64,000 bases of DNA from CAZDYP01 sp964509505 (GTDB lineage: Bacteria; Chloroflexota; Anaerolineae; JACRMK01), in the NCBI GenBank assembly GCA_964509505.1, contig CAZDYP010000003.1:1-64000 (forward strand). The letters are read 5' to 3'. Made by a program: the position numbers and the translations under genes. Below, in pieces: positions 41,197 through 48,552 of the stretch. Numbering within the stretch: the stretch's first letter is position 1; every line of letters starts with the position of its first letter. Below the pieces are notes generated by a model. That model did not search any database. It saw only the letters and a program-made list of their open reading frames with translations, and was not told the origin of the DNA.

Positions 41197-42096
41197 TTAT
41201 TCAATCCGCGCTCCTTGCGACTCCCCTTCTAACACCACCACATGCCCGCGCTGTCCCGCCTCATCCGCCGCATGTTGCATCGCCGTTGCGACATCATCAT
41301 AGGATGCATCGGCAAGCGCAGCGATGCTCGAGCCTGCGCCACTGAGGAACGCGCCGCGCGCGCCTGCTTGTAACGCTGCCGTCATGATTTCATTGAAGCC
41401 TGTGATCAGCGGCGCGCGATACGGTTGATGGATACGGTCTTGTGTCGCAAGCCGCAGCACATCGAAGCGCCCTTGTGTGATGCCCGCCACGAACAACGCG
41501 GCGCGCCCTACGTTGAACACCGCATCCGCACGCGAAAATTCTTTTGGGACCACCGCACGCGCTTTCGCCGTCGGCAACGGCGCATCGGGCACATAGACGA
41601 TGCAACGCAGCGTCGTGGGCCATGGCACTTTGATGGCAATGGGCTTCTCGCCGTCCACATTCACGACACACAAGCCGCCAAGCAACGCAGGCGCGACGTT
41701 GTCGGGATGGCCTTCGATCTCAACTGCGAGCTTCAATAGCTCATCGGGTGGTAACGCATCGCCGTAAAAATGATTCGCGGCGAGCAAGCCACCCACGGCT
41801 GCCGCCGCACTGCTGCCGAGACCGCGCGCTAATGGGATGCGATTACGCATTAGCAAGCGCACGACAGGCAATGGTTTGCCGATAGCTTCACACGCCAGCT
41901 GCATCGCGCGCACGACGCGGTTAGTTTCATCGCGTGGCAAGGTCGCTGCGCCGTCGCCTTCAATCGTCAACGTCAGCGCCGACGCTGCTTCCACGCGCAC
42001 GATGTTATACAACCCCAACGCCAACCCCAAACAATCGAAGCCCGCGCCAAGGTTGGCAGTGGTCGCAGGGACTTGCACGGTGAAATTTTTGGACAA
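41197..42096 (-). CDS. thrB: Homoserine kinase
   Basis: GHMP-family kinase of 299 residues that phosphorylates homoserine for threonine synthesis. N-terminal VQVPATTANLGAGFDCLGLAL, the ATP loop PLARGLGSSAAAAVGGLLAA, and the C-terminal GFNEIMTAALQAGARGAFLSGAGSS motif are all present. No ATG is in frame near the conserved start; TTG at 42096 is the likely start, supported by a GGAG about 8 nt upstream. It is second in an operon behind thrC, with a heptamer array (42119-42236) between the two and an intrinsic terminator after it. Confidence 0.95.
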   Translation of the reverse strand: MSKNFTVQVPATTANLGAGFDCLGLALGLYNIVRVEAASALTLTIEGDGAATLPRDETNRVVRAMQLACEAIGKPLPVVRLLMRNRIPLARGLGSSAAAAVGGLLAANHFYGDALPPDELLKLAVEIEGHPDNVAPALLGGLCVVNVDGEKPIAIKVPWPTTLRCIVYVPDAPLPTAKARAVVPKEFSRADAVFNVGRAALFVAGITQGRFDVLRLATQDRIHQPYRAPLITGFNEIMTAALQAGARGAFLSGAGSSIAALADASYDDVATAMQHAADEAGQRGHVVVLEGESQGARIE

Positions 42097-42118
42097 CCAT
42101 TCGCTCCATTGATTAACT

Positions 42119-42236
42119 CAAGATGCAGGATACAGGATACAGGATACAGGATACAGGATGCAAGATGCAGGATACAGGATGCAGGATGCACCATAAGGCT
42201 CATCTTGCATCTTGCATCTTGCATCTTGTATCGCTT
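42119..42236. repeat. Heptamer array (GATACAG/GATGCAG) with complementary halves between thrC and thrB
   Basis: About ten units of GATACAG or GATGCAG/GATGCAA are followed by four TCTTGCA/TCTTGTA units, period 7. The arms are complementary and would fold in the thrC-thrB mRNA. Confidence 0.9.
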
Positions 42237-43458
42237 AGATGTTCAACGCCTTTTGAAACGCTTTCATCGTCGGCTCGATATAGACAGGCGAGGCGAGATG
42301 CGGCGATACGGCTTCTTGTGTCTTGAGGCCGTTGCCTGTGATATAGATGACGACAGTTTCTTCAGGATCCAGCTTGCGCGCCTCTGTCAGCTTCTTCAAC
42401 GCGGCGATAGTCACCCCCCCCGCCGTTTCCGTGAAGATACCCTCGGTGCTGGCAAGCAAGCGCATACCTTCGCCGATGCTCTCTTCGCTGACCCGTTCAA
42501 TGGAGCCGCTCGATTCGCGCGCGACCCGCAACGAGTAGAATCCATCCGCGGGCGCGCCAATCGCCAACGACTTTGCAACAGTCTTGGGCTTCACGGGTTG
42601 CACATTCTCTACACCTTGCTCGTACGCCACGGCGACGGGCGAACACCCTTCCGCTTGCGCGCCAATCATCTTCGTCTGCACACCGTCAATCAACCCAACC
42701 TTTTTGAGCTCGTTGAAGCCCTTCCAAATTTTTGTGTAGAGCGACCCCGACGCAATCGGCGCAATCACACAATCGGGCGCGCGCCAACCCAATTGCTCCG
42801 CGACTTCGTAGGCAAGTGTCTTCGAGCCTTCGGAATAATACGGGCGCATGTTGATGTTGACAAATGCCCAACCATACTCATCACCCACTTCCGTTGCGAG
42901 CCGATTGGCTGCATCGTAGTTGCCATCAATCGCGACGATGGTCGCGCCATACACCGACGCATTCGTAATCTTCGCAGGCTCAAGGTCGGCGGGAATGAAC
43001 ACGTAAGCGGGAATGCCTGCTTTCGCCGCGTGCGCCGACACCGATGCCGCGAGGTTGCCCGTTGAGGCGCACGCCAACGCGCGAAAGCCAAACTCCAACG
43101 CTTTCGTCGAAGCCATCGCCACCACGCGATCCTTGAACGAAAATGTCGGATTGACCGAATCGTTTTTGATATAGAGGTTTTTCAAGCCAAGCCGCTTGCC
43201 CAGCTGTTCGGCTTTGACGAGCGGTGTGAAGCCCGCATTCAAATCGGTGCATGGGTTGTGATTGGCTGGCAACAACGCTTGATAACGCCACACGGAACGT
43301 GGGCCTTGCGCGATAGCCGCGCGGGAAATTTGCGCGCGAATGGTGCCATAGTCGTACACCGCTTCAAGCGGCCCCAAGCACTCCTCGCACACATATTGTG
43401 GAGATTCGGGATATTGAGCGCCACATTGGCGGCAACGCAGCGCCACGACATTGGACAT
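42235..43458 (-). CDS. thrC: Threonine synthase
   Basis: PLP enzyme of 407 residues that converts O-phosphohomoserine to threonine. The N-terminal zinc-ribbon-like segment (Cys9, Cys12, Cys24, Cys27) is followed by NPTFSFKDR with PLP Lys109, CASTGNLAASVSAHAAKAG and IAPIASGSLYTKIWKG. A perfect AAGGAGG lies 6 nt before the ATG. It leads an operon with thrB. About 330 nt of leader precede it, containing a consensus promoter, a SAM-I riboswitch and a terminator, so high SAM should switch the operon off. The array at 43500-43578 lies between terminator and ribosome binding site. Confidence 0.95.
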   Translation of the reverse strand: MSNVVALRCRQCGAQYPESPQYVCEECLGPLEAVYDYGTIRAQISRAAIAQGPRSVWRYQALLPANHNPCTDLNAGFTPLVKAEQLGKRLGLKNLYIKNDSVNPTFSFKDRVVAMASTKALEFGFRALACASTGNLAASVSAHAAKAGIPAYVFIPADLEPAKITNASVYGATIVAIDGNYDAANRLATEVGDEYGWAFVNINMRPYYSEGSKTLAYEVAEQLGWRAPDCVIAPIASGSLYTKIWKGFNELKKVGLIDGVQTKMIGAQAEGCSPVAVAYEQGVENVQPVKPKTVAKSLAIGAPADGFYSLRVARESSGSIERVSEESIGEGMRLLASTEGIFTETAGGVTIAALKKLTEARKLDPEETVVIYITGNGLKTQEAVSPHLASPVYIEPTMKAFQKALNI

Positions 43459-43499
43459 CTGAACCCTCCTTAAGAAGTACGAAATATCCAGAGAGGGAG

Positions 43500-43578
43500 A
43501 GAGAGGAGATGAAAGACTAAAGTTTAAAGATTGAAGATGAACTCTAATCTTTAGTCTTTAGTCTTTAGTCTTTATCTG
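43500..43578. repeat. Heptamer array (TCTTTAG) in thrC leader
   Basis: ACTAAAGTTTAAAGATTGAAG on the left and TCTTTAG TCTTTAG TCTTTAG TCTTTAT on the right, period 7, complementary halves. It lies in the thrC leader downstream of the riboswitch terminator. Confidence 0.85.
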
Positions 43579-43613
43579 AAAACAAAACACTCCCCGTCAA
43601 GGAGAGTGTTTGA
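43579..43613 (-). terminator. Riboswitch expression-platform terminator
   Basis: On the minus strand AAACACTCTCC (43601-43611) and GGGGAGTGTTT (43585-43595) pair around a short loop and are followed by TTTTGTTTTC. It lies about 60 nt beyond the SAM-I aptamer and is the likely off-switch. Confidence 0.85.
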
Positions 43614-43673
43614 TTCACGACAAGTCATCTCCCAGACGGTGCGCGCGTCTGAGAGAACTTATGAAGTTTTCAA

Positions 43674-43786
43674 GTCATCTCTCAGACACACCTGCTGTCT
43701 GACGGAATTGGCACAGCGTTCACAAAATGTGTGAACCCGTTGCCGAGGCTTCATCGGGCCGTTCCCTCCGCCTCTCTGGATGAACA
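43674..43786 (-). ncRNA. SAM-I (S-box) riboswitch
   Basis: Read on the minus strand, the conserved core is present in order: CCAGAGAGGCGGAGGGAAC, GGCCCGATGAAGCCTCGGCAAC, a P3-like hairpin GGGTTCACACATTTTGTGAAC, GTGCCAATTCC, and the closing GTCTGAGAGATGAC. These match the S-box consensus (AGAGaGGYGGAGGGA, GGCCCDATGAAGCCCGGCAACC, GGTGCCAATTCC, GAAAGATRAG) with few changes. The P1 strand TTCATC can pair with GATGAC. The aptamer lies downstream of a consensus promoter and upstream of an intrinsic terminator. Its target is thrC-thrB rather than a methionine gene, which is unusual. A second copy of the closing strand occurs at 43621-43637. Confidence 0.93.
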
Positions 43787-43810
43787 ATCCTATTCAAATT
43801 GTTGGGCGCG

Positions 43811-43838
43811 ATTATAACACAGCGCTGGTAGTTGTCAA
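43811..43838 (-). promoter_or_regulatory. Consensus promoter of thrC-thrB
   Basis: On the minus strand a perfect TTGACA (43833-43838) and perfect TATAAT (43811-43816) are 16 bp apart, placing the start near 43804, about 18 nt before the SAM-I aptamer. Confidence 0.85.
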
Positions 43839-43936
43839 AAGCGAATGAATGACATAGAATCGCAACGATTTGGAGTTCCAGTTCCAGTCCCAACTTCTCG
43901 AAAGAACTGGAACTCTCAACTGGAACTGGAGGAAAG

Positions 43937-44833
43937 ATGCGAACCGCGAAGCTCATTCTCAACCCCGCCGCCGGACGCGGGCGCGCAGGCGCATTGTTGC
44001 CAGAGATTCGCAGCACACTCAAGGCGCATGGCATCGAAGCCGATGTCGCGCAAACTCGCGCGCCGCGTGAAGCGATTGACCTGGCGCAACGCGCGAAAGG
44101 GGATGGGCACGAGCTCATCATCGTAGCGGGCGGTGATGGCACGGTGCACGAAGTGGTGAATGGGCTCGCGCAGGCGGCGGGCGGTGGCGTCATTGGCGCA
44201 CTGGGCCTCATCGCGATTGGGTCAGGCAACGACTTTGCGAAGATGCTTCCGGTACCCACCGATTGGCGCGCGGCGTGTCAACAAATTGCCCAAGGGCAGC
44301 TACGGCGCGTGGACGTCGGCCGCGTCAACGGCGAATACTTCACCAACAATATCGGCATCGGCTTCGAGGCGCAAGTCGGGCTCGAAGCGCGCAGAATCTG
44401 GTGGGCGCGCGGCACGGCGATTTACGTCGCCGCGCTCGCGCGCACGCTGCTCGTTTCGTATCGGACGCCGCACGTGCAAATCGAATTGGACGGCGAGCAG
44501 GTGAAACAAAATGTCACGTTGATTTCGTTGGGCAATGGGCGCTGCACAGGTGGAGGTTTTTGGATGACGCCGCACGCGACGATTGACGATGGCTTATTTG
44601 ACGTGTGCATCGGACATCAGATGACGAAGCCACAAATGCTAGGGCTGGTGCCCCATGTCATGCGCGGCACACACATTGACAAACCGCTCGTGCGGATGAC
44701 GCGCGCGCGCAAAGTCACCATCATATCCGACGAGCCGTTGCCCATGCACGCCGACGGCGAAACCGTGCAGAGCGATTTTCACCAGCGCATTGAGGCAGAG
44801 TTGTTGCCGCAAAAACTGACCGTCATCGCCTGA
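43937..44833 (+). CDS. Diacylglycerol-kinase-like lipid kinase, copy 1
   Basis: YegS/DgkB/BmrU-type kinase of 298 residues with the catalytic-domain start LILNPAAGRGRAG, nucleotide motif VAGGDGTVHEVVNG and GLIAIGSGNDFAK. The C-terminal beta-sandwich ends with DGETVQSDFHQRIEAELLPQKL. Substrates in this family are diacylglycerol, sphingoid bases or other lipids. GGAGGAAAG lies a few nt before the ATG. A paralogue follows 69 nt downstream with the same architecture, and a secreted protein overlaps that one, so three genes likely form a unit. Confidence 0.92.
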   Translation: MRTAKLILNPAAGRGRAGALLPEIRSTLKAHGIEADVAQTRAPREAIDLAQRAKGDGHELIIVAGGDGTVHEVVNGLAQAAGGGVIGALGLIAIGSGNDFAKMLPVPTDWRAACQQIAQGQLRRVDVGRVNGEYFTNNIGIGFEAQVGLEARRIWWARGTAIYVAALARTLLVSYRTPHVQIELDGEQVKQNVTLISLGNGRCTGGGFWMTPHATIDDGLFDVCIGHQMTKPQMLGLVPHVMRGTHIDKPLVRMTRARKVTIISDEPLPMHADGETVQSDFHQRIEAELLPQKLTVIA

Positions 44834-44902
44834 CAGCGTTTACACCCAACACAGTTCGGTAAGGCCAGACCTGCCACAGGTGCGGAGTCTCAAGGAAGAA
44901 AG

Positions 44903-45811
44903 ATGCGTTCTGCTAAATTGATTTGGAATCCCGCCGCCAACACAGGCCGCCATGGGCGCTTCGCCCCTGAAGCCAAAGCCTTGCTCAAGTCGCACGGCCT
45001 TGACGTGGATTTGCAACTGACGACGCGGAGCGGCGAAGCAACTGACCTGGCGCAACGCGCCAAGGAAGATGGATTTGAGCTCATCATCAGCGCGGGCGGC
45101 GATGGCACCATTCATGAAATTGTCAATGGGATTGCGCGCTGCGCGCACGCCACCACCAACGGCGCGTTTGGACCGCTTGGCATCTTGCCTTATGGCACCT
45201 CGAATGAGTTAGCCTTTGCGCTGAAGCTACCGCGTGACTTGCCCACGCTCTGCCAGCGCATGGCGCTTGGTCAGGCGCGGCGCGTGGATTTGTTTTGCGT
45301 GAATGGACGCACATACAATGTCGCGTCTATGGGCATTGGCTTTCATCCGCAGGTCGGCATCACCGCGCGCACCATGCGCTGGATTGCGGGTGACACGCGC
45401 TACCTGCTCGCCGTCTTCAAAACCTTGTGGCAACACTATCGCACGCCCGCTGTGCAAATTAGTTTGGACGGCGAGACGTGGACGCAAGACATTCTCTTCA
45501 TCACGACCGCGCTCGTCTCACGCATCGGCGGCTTTTATCTTACGCCACAAGCGCAAATAGATGACGGCTTGTTCGACGTATGTATGGTGCGCGGCTTGGG
45601 GCGTTGGCAAGTCGTGCGAGATGTGCCTATCTTTTTGAAAGGCGCGCACGGCGACAAACCGTATGTGCGACTAGCACAAGGACGCAAACTCATGGTGACC
45701 AGCGCTGAACCGTTGGCGGTTGATTCGGACGGCGAAATGCTAGAGGGCACCGATTACCATTGGCAGATCGAGGTTGAATTGCTACCACAAAAATTGGAGG
45801 TCATTGCATGA
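44903..45811 (+). CDS. Diacylglycerol-kinase-like lipid kinase, copy 2
   Basis: Tandem paralogue of the preceding gene, 302 residues. LIWNPAANTGRHG, SAGGDGTIHEIVNG and GILPYGTSNELAFAL align with copy 1, but the GSGNDFA motif is changed to GTSNELA, replacing the Asp with Glu. The C-terminus again ends DGEMLEGTDYHWQIEVELLPQKLEVIA. The changed motif suggests different lipid specificity. AGGAAGAAAG precedes the ATG. The stop overlaps the start of the next gene by 4 nt (ATGA). Confidence 0.9.
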   Translation: MRSAKLIWNPAANTGRHGRFAPEAKALLKSHGLDVDLQLTTRSGEATDLAQRAKEDGFELIISAGGDGTIHEIVNGIARCAHATTNGAFGPLGILPYGTSNELAFALKLPRDLPTLCQRMALGQARRVDLFCVNGRTYNVASMGIGFHPQVGITARTMRWIAGDTRYLLAVFKTLWQHYRTPAVQISLDGETWTQDILFITTALVSRIGGFYLTPQAQIDDGLFDVCMVRGLGRWQVVRDVPIFLKGAHGDKPYVRLAQGRKLMVTSAEPLAVDSDGEMLEGTDYHWQIEVELLPQKLEVIA

Positions 45812-46662
45812 AGCAGCGTCATTCCAGTTGGAAACTGTGCATTATCGTCAGCCTGATCATCGGGGCGATCATGGTGACGTGGGGGTTGCCTGTCGAGGGC
45901 GCGTGGGAAGGTTCGGGTCAAAATGAGGCTCGTCAAACGGTGCCCCCACCCATGACCAACACGGTCTTTCTGCCGCTCGTCGTCAAGCCTATAGATGTCT
46001 GCGCGGCCATCACGACGACCAACTATAACGTCATCCCTGCGCAGCCGCCGCCCACCGACCGCCCAGCACACTTACACGCCGACTTGAATCTGGGCTTGCG
46101 CGGCTACACCGACACGACCAACACATTGGGGTTGGTTGACTATTCGGGCGACAGCGACGCCGGCGCGCCACAATTGCCGGGGCTCTTTGTGGACAATCGC
46201 GTGCCGACTTTTACCGCGGTCGCAAAAGTTTACAATTGGGATTACGCTGACCCTCCACCAGGCCGACCCACCACGCCCATCAACAATCCACCCGTGACCT
46301 TAGCTTGGATGCAAACTGCGCCGGGCGAAATTATCCAACTGCCCAATCGGCCCGACGAAATTTACGGGGGCGGCTACAAAGCGCTCGTGTTGTATGCGAC
46401 CACTGACCGCCTAACATTGAAATACACCCGCGATGACAATGTGATTAGTGGATACACACTGCATCTTGAAAATGTCTGCACCGAGCCGAATCTTTTAGCG
46501 CTCTATGAACAACAGAATAATGCAGGACGCGGCAATTTGCCTGCGCTCACAGGCTTGCAACCGTTGGGACGCTCGCGTGGCGTCAGCATCGGCGTCGCCA
46601 TTCAAGATAATGGCGCTTGGCTTGACCCACGCTCGCGCAAAGATTGGTGGCAAGGCAGATAA
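45808..46662 (+). CDS. Secreted protein of unknown function
   Basis: An N-terminal signal/anchor (LCIIVSLIIGAIMVTWGLP) is followed by NTVFLPLVVKP, a segment type I associate with exported Chloroflexota proteins, and a 220-residue domain rich in Thr, Pro and aromatic residues. The stretch LALYEQQNNAGRGNLPALTGL and QPLGRSRGVSIGVAIQDNGAW ends in a basic tail (DPRSRKDWWQGR). I recognise the last part from hypothetical extracellular proteins but no function. It is translationally coupled to the second lipid kinase gene. Confidence 0.75.
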   Translation: MKQRHSSWKLCIIVSLIIGAIMVTWGLPVEGAWEGSGQNEARQTVPPPMTNTVFLPLVVKPIDVCAAITTTNYNVIPAQPPPTDRPAHLHADLNLGLRGYTDTTNTLGLVDYSGDSDAGAPQLPGLFVDNRVPTFTAVAKVYNWDYADPPPGRPTTPINNPPVTLAWMQTAPGEIIQLPNRPDEIYGGGYKALVLYATTDRLTLKYTRDDNVISGYTLHLENVCTEPNLLALYEQQNNAGRGNLPALTGLQPLGRSRGVSIGVAIQDNGAWLDPRSRKDWWQGR

Positions 46663-46739
46663 CCATCAGTCGTCAGTAGCCAGTAGCCAGATTTGATTCG
46701 CTTCAGCTGGCTATTGGTTACTGAATACTGACTACTCAC
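46663..46739. repeat. Heptamer array (CAGTAGC/CTGACTA) with complementary halves
   Basis: CAGTCGT CAGTAGC CAGTAGC CAGATTT, then CTGGCTA TTGGTTA CTGAATA CTGACTA, period 7. It fills the space between the secreted protein and the phosphatase-superfamily gene and ends one base before the ATG. Confidence 0.85.
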
Positions 46740-47636
46740 ATGTGCATCCTCTTCCTCTTCCTCGACGGCGTCGGCATCGGCGCGCGCGACGAGACCAACC
46801 CTTTCACTCGCGCGCAATTGCCTGTGCTGCGCGAGTTGCTGGGTGGCTTGCCGTTTCTCGATGCGCCGCGCTTGGAGAATCGGCGTGCGTGTGTCATGCC
46901 GCTCGATGCAAACTTGGGCGTGGCAGGTCTGCCGCAAAGCGGCACAGGACAGACCACGCTGCTCACAGGCATCAACGCGGCGGAGCAGCTTGGCGAGCAT
47001 TACGGGCCGTATCCCGATGCGCGTTTGTTGGCGTTGTTGAACGACAACCTCTTCCATCGGCTGCAAGTCCTGGGCAAGCGCGTGGCTTTCGCCAATGCGT
47101 ACCCGCCGATTTTTTTTGAGCGCATGGCGCGCGGCACCGATCGGCGTTCGGCGATGGCGCAAGCTGCTGGCATGGCGCACGTTCCCTATCGCACACGCGA
47201 CGACCTCGCGCACAGTCGCGCCGTCTCGATGTCGTTGACAAATGAGCGTTGGCCCAATCATCATAATCCGCCGCCCATCATCACCCCATTCGCCGCAGGA
47301 CAAAACCTCGCGCGACTCGCCAACGACCACGATTTCACGCTCTTCGAGTTCGCGCTCACCGACATCGCAGGGCATCGTCCTGCGCGCATGTCGGCTGTGA
47401 CGATTCTCGAACGCTTGGACGAATTTCTCGGCGGTGTATTGGACGGCTTCAACCTGCGCGATTCGCTCTTGCTCATCACAAGCGACCACGGCAACATCGA
47501 GGACAGCACGACGAAGCAACATACGCGCAACCCCGTGCCTGCGATTATCGTCGGCGTGCGGCGACGTGAGTTCGCGGAGGGGTTGCGGTCGTTGGTGGGG
47601 GTGACGCCTGCGATTGTAAAATGGGTGCAAACATAG
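46740..47636 (+). CDS. Alkaline-phosphatase-superfamily metalloenzyme (iPGM-like)
   Basis: A 298-residue protein with the metal/nucleophile pattern of phosphopentomutases and cofactor-independent phosphoglycerate mutases. Asp9 is in FLDGVGIG, the nucleophile Ser/Thr in SGTGQTTLLTG, the metal Asp/His in TDIAGH and SDHGNIED, and the His in KQHTRNPVP. It lacks the large insert of true iPGM (over 500 residues), so glycolytic mutase activity is unlikely; hydrolysis or transfer of a phosphate or sulfate is expected. The start abuts a heptamer array, leaving no visible ribosome binding site. The Nudix gene follows after 33 nt. Confidence 0.85.
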   Translation: MCILFLFLDGVGIGARDETNPFTRAQLPVLRELLGGLPFLDAPRLENRRACVMPLDANLGVAGLPQSGTGQTTLLTGINAAEQLGEHYGPYPDARLLALLNDNLFHRLQVLGKRVAFANAYPPIFFERMARGTDRRSAMAQAAGMAHVPYRTRDDLAHSRAVSMSLTNERWPNHHNPPPIITPFAAGQNLARLANDHDFTLFEFALTDIAGHRPARMSAVTILERLDEFLGGVLDGFNLRDSLLLITSDHGNIEDSTTKQHTRNPVPAIIVGVRRREFAEGLRSLVGVTPAIVKWVQT

Positions 47637-47669
47637 CTAGCTGACTATATTTTTATCGAGAGGTTACTA

Positions 47670-48209
47670 ATGTCCTTCTCCCTCCTCCACTCCGAAACCA
47701 TCTACCAAGGCCGCGCCTTCGCCGTGCGACGCGACGAGGTGCGCTTGCCCGACGGCAAGACCGCACAGCTCGACATTGTAGCGCATTCTGGCGCGGTCAC
47801 GCTCGTGCCTGTGGACGAGCAAGGGCGCATCTGGTTCGTGCGCCAATATCGCCATGCGGCGGGCGAGCGGTTGTTGGAGTTGCCTGCTGGCACGCTCGAG
47901 CCCGCCGAAGCGCCCGAAGTGTGCGCGGCGCGCGAGCTGCGCGAAGAAATCGGCATGGCGGCGGGCGCATTACAAAAACTCGGCGAAAGCTTTCTTGCGC
48001 CCGGCTACTCCACCGAAATGATGCACTTCTTCTTGGCGACGGATTTGCAGCACGCGCCGCTTGCGCACGATTCAGATGAGTTTTTGAATGTAGAACATAT
48101 TCCCATTGCACGCGCATTCGAGCTGGCGCACGCGGGGCAGCTACGCGATGCGAAAAGTTTGGCGGCGTTGTTGTTGGCGCGACCCTACCTACCCAAAGTG
48201 CAGGTGTAG
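47670..48209 (+). CDS. Nudix hydrolase, ADP-ribose-pyrophosphatase type
   Basis: A 179-residue Nudix enzyme. The Nudix box runs GTLEPAEAPEVCAARELREEIG (split pattern Gx5Ex7REUxEEx(G)); the upstream FVRQYRHAAGERLLELPAG and downstream GYSTEMMHFFLA are typical for ADP-ribose or other nucleoside-diphosphate-sugar pyrophosphatases. GAGAGG lies about 7 nt before the ATG. The last 30 bp of the gene reappear after the following 100-N gap as part of a duplicated contig end. Confidence 0.93.
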   Translation: MSFSLLHSETIYQGRAFAVRRDEVRLPDGKTAQLDIVAHSGAVTLVPVDEQGRIWFVRQYRHAAGERLLELPAGTLEPAEAPEVCAARELREEIGMAAGALQKLGESFLAPGYSTEMMHFFLATDLQHAPLAHDSDEFLNVEHIPIARAFELAHAGQLRDAKSLAALLLARPYLPKVQV

Positions 48210-48552
48210 GACAAGTTTCTAACTTGTTCGCANNNNNNNNNNNNNNNNNNNNNNNNNNNNNNNNNNNNNNNNNNNNNNNNNNNNNNNNNNNNNNNNNNNN
48301 NNNNNNNNNNNNNNNNNNNNNNNNNNNNNNNNCGACCCTACCTACCCAAAGTGCAGGTGTAGGACAAGTTTCTAACTTGTTCGCATTAGGAGAGAGGATG
48401 AGGATGCGGGCGTGAATCCAAATTTGCCAGTCAAGCGTATAATACATCGGACTAGCAAACATGTCTCTTGACTGTTGAGTATGAGATACACCGCACAGAC
48501 GCGAAGCGCGCACCAAGCCTGCTTCGCGTCTGTGTGTTTAGTAGAGGTTCAG
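48210..48552. repeat. Intergenic region with false gap and palindrome
   Basis: Contains GGACAAGTTTCTAACTTGTTC (48210-48230), the 100-N gap, the duplicated copy, and a palindrome at about 48490-48537 (ACACAGACGCGAAGC ... GCTTCGCGTCTGTGT). No gene is seen. A TATAAT-like TATAAT at 48439-48444 (GCGTATAATAC) may belong to a promoter of the cyclase gene. Confidence 0.55.
48233..48332. other. Assembly gap (100 N) flanked by 53-bp duplicate
   Basis: The 53 bases before the gap (CGACCCTACC ... TTGTTCGCA, 48180-48232) are repeated exactly at 48333-48385. As at 10362, this looks like two overlapping contigs joined with a placeholder. Confidence 0.9.

Noticed and set aside
42119..42236. Possible CRISPR array
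   Set aside because: Units are 7 bp, directly adjacent and lack spacers; the second half is the reverse complement of the first. No cas gene is near.
46740..47636. Cofactor-independent phosphoglycerate mutase
   Set aside because: Motifs match the superfamily but the protein is about 300 residues and lacks the large inserted transferase domain of true iPGM.
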